The notes below the pieces were generated by a model. The model worked only from the letters and a program-made list of their open reading frames with translations, searched no databases and was not told the origin of the DNA. A program made the position numbers and the translations under genes. A DNA stretch of 29,911 nt from WVZH01 sp034430425. Lineage in GTDB: Bacteria > Chloroflexota > Anaerolineae > Anaerolineales > E44-bin32. Position 1 is the stretch's first letter. Every line of letters starts with the position of its first letter. Of the stretch, positions 1 to 7,205 are shown piece after piece. The stretch is taken from assembly GCA_034430425.1 (NCBI GenBank), contig DAOUEK010000024.1:1-29911 (forward strand), in the 5' to 3' direction.

Positions 1-3000
1 TCATCGTCGTTGTTGGTCAAATCCTCATCCAACGAGGAAGTTGTCAAACCTACAGTGTTCGTGCCTCCTGGGGGTGCGCCCAAAGCATTCACCTCGGTGG
101 TGACGGTGATGGTGTAGAAATCGGTGGTCGTGACTGTGCCGAAATCGATGGTGATAGTGTTGCCGACGATAACTGGTGGTGCCGCCGGGGCCGGAACTAC
201 CGTCACATCGATCACGTCCAGGAAAACGGGAAGAGTATCGATGACTTCCACGTCAAGGGCATCGGTGTTGCCTTCGTTCTCCACCGTGATGGTGAAGACC
301 ACGGTGTCACCCACAGATGCTGCGGCCGGATCACCGGTCTTGGTAAGTGCCGGGTCGATGATCGTAGCCACCGTAACGCTGGCGTCGTCCTCGTCATCCT
401 CATACGGAAAACCATCGTTGTTATCAGGTGCAGAGTCAGGATCGGTCTGGTCGACGGCAATCACCTCTGCAACGTTGGTAGACGTACCAACGATATCGAC
501 GGTTGTCTGGAAGGTCAGAAAGGCACTCGCACCGCTCGTCATGGAGTTAATTTCCCAGGTCAACACAGGAAGATCAGTGTCGTCATTGCTGTCACCGCCG
601 GTGATGCTGCCAGGAACGTAGGTTAAACCAGCCGGGATGACATCTTCGACAACGATATTTGTAGCTGTGTTTGGTCCTGAGTTGCTTATCATTAGCGTGA
701 ATGTGACCGTATCACCAAGATCTGGGGATGAGTCGTTTACAATCTTTGTCAGGCTGAGGTCGGCTTCCGCGGCCGAGACCACGGTCACCGTGTCCGCACC
801 CGAGTCACTCACGTTGCTTCCGGATACCACGCCGTCGGCGTCACCGGCTGCGGTGTTGTTCTTCAAGCCGTCCGTGGTGCTGTCGATCTGCAGCGAGAGC
901 GTGATCGTCCCGGAGGCTCCCGCTGCCAATGTGTCCGTTCCATCGAGGAGATCCGTGTCCGTCGATCCGTCGTAGCCGCCGTTGACGCTGAAATCGCCGG
1001 ATGAAACAGAGACGGATGAATAGGTGCCTGCTCCAAACGCGGTATCGAGATTGTCCGTGACCTGCAGGTTCTCCAGGTCCTCGCTGCCGTCATTTGTGAC
1101 CACAATGTCGAATGAGACTGTCGATCCGTTGGAGGTGGGATCGGCGGAGGTGAGCGTCTTGGTGACAGAAACGGACGACGCAATGTACATCCCTGCATCC
1201 CAGGATGTGTCATTCTGTCCGGGTGTTAGGGTCGTCACGGCCGTGAGCCCCGTCGAAGTGTTTGCGTCGCTGTCTACGGTATCATCTGCGCCCTGATCCT
1301 GCGGGCTGAAGAGATACCCTGCGGGCGTAACGAATTCTAAGAAGTAGTCTCCGGGAGTTAATCCGGTGAAGGAATAAGCGCCTGCGACGGTCGAGGTGGT
1401 GGCAACGGCTGCGCCGTCGTCGCCGCCGGGTTCTGCGATGCCATCGCCGTCGACGTCACTGTAAACATTGACGGTTACGCTGTCCAGGCCGGGCTCGCCG
1501 CCGTCCTGCAGGCCGTCGCCGTTGAGGTCGTTCCAGACTAAGTCGCCGATGGTGGCAGCCACTGGATCGGTGACCGTGTCTTCGACCGGGGTGGTGATCT
1601 CGGTGCTTGTCACATATACCGTATTGCTGATTTCGGTGATGCCCGGGGCAATCGGATCGTCCACGGTGACGTCGTAGGTGACTGTGAGCGTATCGCCGGG
1701 GTCAAGCGTGAAGCCGTCCCCGGCGTCGACGAGATCGGGAGGGACGCCATCCACGAGATCCGGATTAGCACCCGCAGGGAAGTTATCCAGCGTATCCACC
1801 TGCAGATAGGAGGCGGAGATCTCCACGTTGTCGAAGAACACATAGTCATTATCGAAGAAACCTTGGTCCATGGTCGGCGAAGTGATGAACCGTATGGTGG
1901 TATTCATCGTAGAAGATATATCGCCGCTGATGTCGTAGCTAAAGCTTTGGTAGGTGGCATCGGTTGCAGGTCCGGCGAATTGGCCGATTGGAATCCAGGA
2001 CACCCCCCCGTCGTCGGAGATTTGAATTTCGACGTATTCGCTAGCATCCTCGAGACCCGCACGACGGTAGAGGAAGCTAATTGTAGCTTCGGAGTAAGCA
2101 GTAAGATCTACTTCTCTTTCGACGCCTTCGCCACCACCGTCATTGTCTCCTGTGCGTAATTGATAATTGCTAACATCGTTAATGATTTGTTCGTCGTCGC
2201 TTGTCGGAAAACCGTCGTCGCCAAATTCCGTCCAGTTTGTGGCCCAGGAAGCGGTACCATCGTTGTTGTTGTAAGCCCGCAGGTTGAATTCGTCACGGAA
2301 GGTGTCGGTAATGAAGAGTGGTCCGGTGGCAACCGTGCTCTCGGCGACGTATGCCGTGCCGTTGGGGAGCGGATCGGAGACGACCACGTTCGTGGCTCTA
2401 CCGGCGCCGTTGTTGGTGATCACAATGGTGTAGGCAATTGTATCCCCGGGGATGACGGGATCGTGGTCAGGGGATGATGTTTTAACGACAGACAAGTCCG
2501 GCATGAGGATGATGGTGACATCTTCGTCATTCTCCGGGTCCTGGCCACCAGGTGTATCAGCATCCTGTGCGGCGGTGCCGTCGTCGTCGATGGCACCGGT
2601 TTGGGTGCTGGTCGCTGCAGCGGTGTTGTCGTAGGTGCCCTGCGCCACGCCGCCGTCGATGTCGACGACGAAATCGATCTCCACCGAGCCGCCCGGCAGA
2701 ATGGTCCAGGTGCCCCAATTCAAGGCGTTATCACCGACGCCGGGGTCGGTGGTGCCGGTGCGCGTGGCACTCGTCTCGTTGATCGTCTGACTGGCGAAGG
2801 TGAAGTCGGTCGGCAGCGTGTCGCTGAGGGTGACGTTGGTGGCATCTGCACCGCCCGAATTCTCGATGAGGATCGTGTAGGAAGCCGTGCCGCCGGCGTC
2901 TGAATATGGCGTGTTGGTGTCCTTGTCAATGGTCAGTACGGGCGCCAGAACAGTGACGTCCTCGTCGTCTTCGGGGTCTTCTCCGGACGGTGTGTGGGTG

Positions 3001-5288
3001 TCTTGCGCCGCGTTACCGTCGTCGTCGATGGGACCTACTTCATTGCTATCCGCGGTTGCGGTGTTGTCGTATGTTCCGGCGGGCGTGGTAACGGCCACAT
3101 CGGCGCTGAAGGTGATGGTCACCGTGCCGCCGGGGTCGATGTTCCAGGTGCCCCAATTCAAGTTGCTGGCGCCAAAGAAAGGATCCTGCGTGCTGGTGCG
3201 GGTCGCGTCGTCTTCCGCCACACTGCCGCTGTTGTAGGTAAAGCCTGTGGGCAGCGTGTCGGCGACAGTGACGTTGGTCACTGCCACGGCGCCGATGTTC
3301 TCCAATTCGATGGTATAGGTGGCCGTACCGCCAATACTCACGGACGGGGTGCTGGTGTCCTTATCGATGGTGAGTGAGGTGAAAAAGACGAAGGCGTTGT
3401 CGGTGGGGGAGAAGACCTGCGCGCCGCTCAGTCGGGTGCCGATGGCCTGGGCGATGTTCTCGCTGTAGCCGAAGGGGGGTGAGGGGAAGGGATTGTCGGT
3501 TTGCGCCTGGAAGACGACGGTAAACGAATCGTTGATCCCCATAACTCGATTCAGATTCCAGGTGAGCTCCTGACCGGATATGCTGGGATCTGCATCGAGT
3601 ACACCGTCGATCAAGGTGGTGCCCGCGACGTAGCTCCAATCGTCAGGCAGAGTGTCGATCACGTCCACATCATCGACGGGATAATCGTAGGAGGTAATGA
3701 CCAGGGTAAAAGTACTGACCTGGTTTGCTTCATCGGGAAGAACCGAGGGATCAGCGGTCTTGTCGATGGACAGGACAACGTCCATCCAGTCCGGCGATAG
3801 GGGCAGCGTGGTGTAACCGAGATCCAGATAGGGTGAGGAGATGGTGGCGGTGTCGGGATCTTCGCCCCAGGCTACTGCGATCGGTCCTGTGGCATAAATG
3901 TGCATGCCGGTATTATCGTAGTCGGGGTCGAAGATCTTTTGCGAGTCCAAGCGATCGAGTGTATAGCTAACATCGGGTGTGCCGTCGGTGGGGCTGTAGT
4001 CAATGAAAACAGTGGTGTTGTCCAGTACCGGTGTCACGTAGGCCGGCGATCCGCTGCCAGGATCACCTGGAGCTGGTGGATACGCAGTGCCCGGCGCCCA
4101 GCCGAGGAAATACTCGTCGCTCAAGGCGTATGCCGGCACCAGGCTGTAACCCCAATCGTAGTTGTAGGCTTCCGTGTCGCCGGAACCGATGCCCCAGAAT
4201 ATGTCACTGGAAGAGAGGTAAACACCCGAATTTAACGGCACCAATCTTCCAGCGCCATCCCCGTAGGAGACCGTGCTGTCGGGTGGGATAGTGAAACCAC
4301 CTGTTCCTATGGAGTCCTCGAAGTTTACGTTGATCGAATAACTGTTCGGGTTGTAGAGGTACAGGTCGGTGTTTCCTGCGGAAAAGCCGCCAACGGGACT
4401 GTAGTATTCGTTATCCCATAGGCTGTCCGGCACGGCGCTGTAACCGCGCGATTCCGAAGCCTGGCCTGCGGCAAATTGGCCGACGATAAACTGCACCTGC
4501 ACCGGATCGTCGGCGGCGACGGTGGTACCGGCGCTGATGCTGTAGAGTTGGGTTGTCTCACCCTCGTCGAGGGTCGCGGTGACGTCGACACCAGGGGTGG
4601 CCGGATCGTCGATCTGCACTGCATTGCCGTTGGTGGTGGATTGTACGATAACGTAGACGCGATCGAAGTCATCGTATAGGGTTGGCGAACCGGCCAAGTT
4701 CTCACCGACCGGGATGATGTAATTGGTGAGAAAGGGTTCTGTGGGATAGATTTCCCAGGCCAGGGCGTATACGGTTTCGATAGACTCGGCCCAACTTGCG
4801 CGGGTCACGGTCACGGCACCGCCAGCGACGTAAATGCGGTCACGACCGTCGTAGCACGGTTCTGTGGCTGGGGCGACACCGTCGTTGTTGCATACGTTGA
4901 GTGAAGTTCCCCGCGGAATGGGAATATTGCTGCTCTCAAATTCCTGAACGTCGCCGACATCCAGCGTGAAGATTTCGGTCGATGGACCCGGTGTGGCGGG
5001 TACGGCATCGTAGCCGTCTTCCCAGTGATCGTAATAGATGGTTGTGTCATCCGCGGCAGACGTGACGGCAATCACGGCATGCATACCATCGGCTTCAACG
5101 AGGACGGGGTCGTTGTCAAGGTCCACATAAATGGCCCAGAGCTGGTCTTCACCACCGGGAATGAAATACTCGGAGTAGCCCGCCGGGACGGCAGCCAAGA
5201 CTGAATAATTGGGAACAAGAATTGAAACGATCCAAATGAGGACCATCATTAAGGGGGCAATGTTTCGAGCCAAGTGGCGTTTTTTCAA
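1..5288 (-). CDS. Giant secreted DUF11-repeat surface protein (3' partial, runs off left edge)
   Basis: One minus-strand frame stays open from 5288 to the window edge, about 1762 codons, with no stop. The start is a TTG at 5288 with GGAG seven bases upstream; the ATG at 5249 has no Shine-Dalgarno sequence. The N-terminus reads MKKRHLARN followed by a hydrophobic stretch, a signal peptide. Residues ~40-500 form a module with YYDHWEDGY and DGRDRIYVAGG motifs, a type I have seen ahead of DUF11 repeats in other huge secreted proteins; an IgGFc-binding-like assignment is only tentative. DUF11-type beta-sandwich units start near residues 503, 639, 785, 930, 1368, 1505 and 1637. Between them lie a jelly-roll/MAM-like segment (~987-1163) and an SdrD B-like domain (~1243-1340, GDLVWNDLNGDGLQDGGEPG). 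Very Asp/Thr-rich and Lys-poor, with DEDVT linkers. Probably a cell-surface or stalk-like structural/adhesive protein. The C-terminal anchor is outside the window. Confidence 0.9.
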   Translation of the reverse strand, partial: MKKRHLARNIAPLMMVLIWIVSILVPNYSVLAAVPAGYSEYFIPGGEDQLWAIYVDLDNDPVLVEADGMHAVIAVTSAADDTTIYYDHWEDGYDAVPATPGPSTEIFTLDVGDVQEFESSNIPIPRGTSLNVCNNDGVAPATEPCYDGRDRIYVAGGAVTVTRASWAESIETVYALAWEIYPTEPFLTNYIIPVGENLAGSPTLYDDFDRVYVIVQSTTNGNAVQIDDPATPGVDVTATLDEGETTQLYSISAGTTVAADDPVQVQFIVGQFAAGQASESRGYSAVPDSLWDNEYYSPVGGFSAGNTDLYLYNPNSYSINVNFEDSIGTGGFTIPPDSTVSYGDGAGRLVPLNSGVYLSSSDIFWGIGSGDTEAYNYDWGYSLVPAYALSDEYFLGWAPGTAYPPAPGDPGSGSPAYVTPVLDNTTVFIDYSPTDGTPDVSYTLDRLDSQKIFDPDYDNTGMHIYATGPIAVAWGEDPDTATISSPYLDLGYTTLPLSPDWMDVVLSIDKTADPSVLPDEANQVSTFTLVITSYDYPVDDVDVIDTLPDDWSYVAGTTLIDGVLDADPSISGQELTWNLNRVMGINDSFTVVFQAQTDNPFPSPPFGYSENIAQAIGTRLSGAQVFSPTDNAFVFFTSLTIDKDTSTPSVSIGGTATYTIELENIGAVAVTNVTVADTLPTGFTYNSGSVAEDDATRTSTQDPFFGASNLNWGTWNIDPGGTVTITFSADVAVTTPAGTYDNTATADSNEVGPIDDDGNAAQDTHTPSGEDPEDDEDVTVLAPVLTIDKDTNTPYSDAGGTASYTILIENSGGADATNVTLSDTLPTDFTFASQTINETSATRTGTTDPGVGDNALNWGTWTILPGGSVEIDFVVDIDGGVAQGTYDNTAAATSTQTGAIDDDGTAAQDADTPGGQDPENDEDVTIILMPDLSVVKTSSPDHDPVIPGDTIAYTIVITNNGAGRATNVVVSDPLPNGTAYVAESTVATGPLFITDTFRDEFNLRAYNNNDGTASWATNWTEFGDDGFPTSDDEQIINDVSNYQLRTGDNDGGGEGVEREVDLTAYSEATISFLYRRAGLEDASEYVEIQISDDGGVSWIPIGQFAGPATDATYQSFSYDISGDISSTMNTTIRFITSPTMDQGFFDNDYVFFDNVEISASYLQVDTLDNFPAGANPDLVDGVPPDLVDAGDGFTLDPGDTLTVTYDVTVDDPIAPGITEISNTVYVTSTEITTPVEDTVTDPVAATIGDLVWNDLNGDGLQDGGEPGLDSVTVNVYSDVDGDGIAEPGGDDGAAVATTSTVAGAYSFTGLTPGDYFLEFVTPAGYLFSPQDQGADDTVDSDANTSTGLTAVTTLTPGQNDTSWDAGMYIASSVSVTKTLTSADPTSNGSTVSFDIVVTNDGSEDLENLQVTDNLDTAFGAGTYSSVSVSSGDFSVNGGYDGSTDTDLLDGTDTLAAGASGTITLSLQIDSTTDGLKNNTAAGDADGVVSGSNVSDSGADTVTVVSAAEADLSLTKIVNDSSPDLGDTVTFTLMISNSGPNTATNIVVEDVIPAGLTYVPGSITGGDSNDDTDLPVLTWEINSMTSGASAFLTFQTTVDIVGTSTNVAEVIAVDQTDPDSAPDNNDGFPYEDDEDDASVTVATIIDPALTKTGDPAAASVGDTVVFTITVENEGNTDALDVEVIDTLPVFLDVIDVTVVPAPAAPPVIVGNTITIDFGTVTTTDFYTITVTTEVNALGAPPGGTNTVGLTTSSLDEDLTNNDD
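2499..3374 (-). repeat. Tandem 438-bp (146-residue) DUF11 repeat units inside the giant gene
   Basis: Two adjacent imperfect copies begin at the LTIDK codons at 3374 and 2936, exactly 438 bases (146 codons) apart. Each carries an LTIDKDT start, TATYTIELEN/TASYTILIEN, SDTLPT, LNWGTW, GTYDNTA, IDDDG and a closing DPE(D/N)DEDVT linker. Divergence is moderate at the DNA level, so the duplication is not recent, but the period is exact. The other DUF11 units in the gene are more diverged. Confidence 0.8.
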
Positions 5289-5753
5289 CGCAAGCTCCGC
5301 GTGGTCCAATTTGTTAAATCAACCGCCTGGGCCTAAATATCAAAAACACGCGCGATCACAAATCCGAAACTGCAAGAGAAATTACTTGCCGGATCGACCA
5401 AAAGATCGATAATTCGAAGCGATCTCGCACCCTGGCGCGAAGTCAGATTAATTATAGCAGTGCTTTTACCAATACACACAACAAGAATACCTTAAAATAT
5501 CGTGTCACTATCGATATCATGGAAAAACAGATCCCCAAAAGATCTGGTGAGCATGTTTACTTAATGAATCTCAATTTTAGCTTTCCAACGGCGATAATAC
5601 TATATCGGCGCCTCCATTTAATATAGCACTGTTGTACGGCAGAGCGAGATATCGGAAGACCACGTATCGCCGGATAAATTAGAAAAGGGATTGCACAATT
5701 CCAAACCATCAATATATCAATAATGGATCTATGGCCAATTCAACCCGCAATGG
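5289..5753. other. Intergenic region between divergent giant surface gene and pheST leader
   Basis: This is about 465 AT-rich bases with no credible ORF (the 67-codon plus-strand reading frame starting at 5209 overlaps the giant gene and lacks codon bias). On the minus strand a perfect TATAAT (5456-5451) could be the -10 box of the surface-protein gene, giving a leader of about 155 bases; the best -35 match, TTGTGT, lies 19 bases away, so the promoter is weakly supported. A short inverted repeat (ATATCG / CGATAT) lies near 5500-5520. Nothing else was recognised. Confidence 0.5.
5451..5481 (-). promoter_or_regulatory. Possible promoter of the giant surface-protein gene
   Basis: Read on the minus strand, TATAAT at 5456-5451 matches the -10 consensus perfectly, with TTGTGT at 5481-5476 as a poor -35 at a 19-base spacing. 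The position, ~160 bases upstream of the TTG start at 5288, is reasonable. The -35 and spacing are suboptimal, so this is a weak call. Confidence 0.35.
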
Positions 5754-5781
5754 TTGACAGACAAAGCCGTTTGTAGATAAT
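5754..5781 (+). promoter_or_regulatory. Sigma-70-type promoter of the pheST operon
   Basis: A perfect -35 TTGACA (5754-5759) is followed after 16 bases by GATAAT (5776-5781); TAATAT at an 18-base spacing is the alternative -10. Transcription would begin near 5788-5790, just before the T-box leader. No other strong promoter is seen before pheS. Confidence 0.7.
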
Positions 5782-5789
5782 ATGAGCAA

Positions 5790-6080
5790 CAATCCAGAAA
5801 GGCCGTGACGGAGGAAAGTAGACGGACGGGACTTGCCAGGGATGCCGGGGCGAGACTGAGACCCCGGCTGGAGTGAAATCCGTTGAAGTTCCCTCCCGAG
5901 CCGCCCGGGGGAACTCCTTGTGTGAAAACCAGGGTCAGTAGTTCGGGCCGGAACCTCACCGTTAACAAAGGGGAACCGATCGCTGAAAATCAGCCGTCGG
6001 AACCGAGTGGGCCAATTGTGGCCAATGAGGGTGGTACCGCGGGATCTTTTCCCGTCCCTTGGTGGGACGGGATATTTCGT
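5790..6080 (+). promoter_or_regulatory. T-box riboswitch (tRNA-Phe-sensing leader of pheS)
   Basis: The leader carries the hallmark T-box sequence GAGGGTGGTACCGCGG (6027-6042). The UGGU bulge at 6032-6035 would pair with the NCCA end of uncharged tRNA. Upstream is a long stem-I region with a GAGGAAAGTAG segment near 5810 and a GC-rich hairpin (CCGGGG...CCCCGG) around 5849-5870. The block GAAG-TTC-CCTCCCGAGCC places TTC, a Phe codon, at 5889-5891 as the specifier, in the usual spot before the GAGC-like element. The downstream gene is pheS, which matches. Known mechanism: uncharged tRNA stabilises the antiterminator and lets transcription read into pheST. The exact 5' end is inferred from the promoter. 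Confidence 0.92.
6051..6078 (+). terminator. T-box-controlled intrinsic terminator
   Basis: CCCGTCCC (6051-6058) pairs perfectly with GGGACGGG (6064-6071) around a five-base loop and is followed by ATATTTCG. The U-tract is weak. It directly follows the T-box antiterminator element, the standard arrangement for a T-box expression platform. Confidence 0.8.
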
Positions 6081-6117
6081 TAATCCGCTGCTCGACAGGT
6101 TTTACACAGGAGGTTGT

Positions 6118-7143
6118 ATGCTGGAACGTTTGCAGGAATTGGAAAAAGAAGCTTTGACTGCCCTCAAAGCAGTGGAAGAGGAAGACGATCTTCAAGCGTG
6201 GAAAGTGAAATACCTGGGTCGTTCGGCAGCGCTGGCAGAGATCACCAGCGGCCTGGGTGAGTTGCCCAAGGAAGAACGCCCGGCTGTCGGCCAGCGGGCC
6301 AATCAGGTGAAAGTCGCCCTGGAAGCGGCGTACGACTCTCGGTTGGAGGCTTTACGCGCCGCAAGTCTGGAGCGCTCGCTGTGCGAACAACGTTTGGACG
6401 TTACGCTGCCCGGCCGACCGATCGTGCGCGGCCGCATCCATCCAGCCAATCAGACGCTGCGAGAAATCATCGCCATCTGGGCGGAGATGGGCTTTCAGGT
6501 TTACCGTTCGCGCGACGTCGAGAGCGACGAATACAACTTCCAATTGCTCAACTTCCCCCCGCACCACCCGGCACGCGATATGCAGGACACCTTCTTCACC
6601 ACGGAGCCCGAAATTCTGCTGCGCACCCACACCTCCCCAGGACAGATCCGGGTGATGCGTGAACGTGCGCCAGAACCGATTCGCGTCGTGCTGCCGGGCA
6701 TGTGCTACCGCTACGAACAAATCACAGCCCGTTCTGAAATTCAATTCAACCAGGTGGAAGGTCTGGCCGTGGGAGAACGTATCACCTTTGCCGATCTCAA
6801 GGGCACCCTGATCGCATTTGCCCGCCGCATGTTCGGCCAGGATGTGGGCACTCGTTTCCGTGCATCCTATTTCCCTTTCACGGAACCCTCGGCGGAAATG
6901 GACATCGAGTGTTTCGTGTGCGGCGGTGAAGGATGCACGGTTTGCAAATACACCGGATGGCTGGAAATCCTGGGTTGCGGCATGGTGCACCCGGTTGTGC
7001 TGCAGAACGGTGGTTACGATCCGGAAAAGCACACCGGTTTTGCCTTCGGTATGGGGCCTGAACGGATCGCCATGCTCAAATACGGCATCGATGACATTCG
7101 TTATTTCTGGGCCAATGACTTGCATTTCCTGGAGCAATTTTAG
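6118..7143 (+). CDS. pheS: Phenylalanine--tRNA ligase alpha subunit
   Basis: Cytoplasmic enzyme that attaches phenylalanine to tRNA-Phe as an alpha2beta2 complex with PheT; the alpha subunit holds the aminoacylation active site. The start is the ATG at 6118 with AGGAGG six bases upstream, giving 341 aa, the family's normal length; reading upstream would only translate the T-box. The protein has an N-terminal coiled-coil arm (about 1-90) that binds tRNA, and class II motifs: motif 2 around FRASYFPFTEPSAEMD, and motif 3 in GFAFGMGPERIAMLKYGIDDIR near the C-terminus. The CFVCGGEGCTVCKYTGW stretch is typical of bacterial PheS. Next gene: pheT, 62 bases downstream. Controlled by the upstream T-box. 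Confidence 0.98.
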   Translation: MLERLQELEKEALTALKAVEEEDDLQAWKVKYLGRSAALAEITSGLGELPKEERPAVGQRANQVKVALEAAYDSRLEALRAASLERSLCEQRLDVTLPGRPIVRGRIHPANQTLREIIAIWAEMGFQVYRSRDVESDEYNFQLLNFPPHHPARDMQDTFFTTEPEILLRTHTSPGQIRVMRERAPEPIRVVLPGMCYRYEQITARSEIQFNQVEGLAVGERITFADLKGTLIAFARRMFGQDVGTRFRASYFPFTEPSAEMDIECFVCGGEGCTVCKYTGWLEILGCGMVHPVVLQNGGYDPEKHTGFAFGMGPERIAMLKYGIDDIRYFWANDLHFLEQF

Positions 7144-7205
7144 GGATTGAACACTTCGTGTGCGGATGCACACGCTGATTGACAACACGGAATAAGGATG
7201 GGTGT

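Noticed and set aside
1863..4291. Many 60-127-codon plus-strand frames across the left region
   Set aside because: They are shadows of the single long minus-strand frame, which encodes clear DUF11 repeats.
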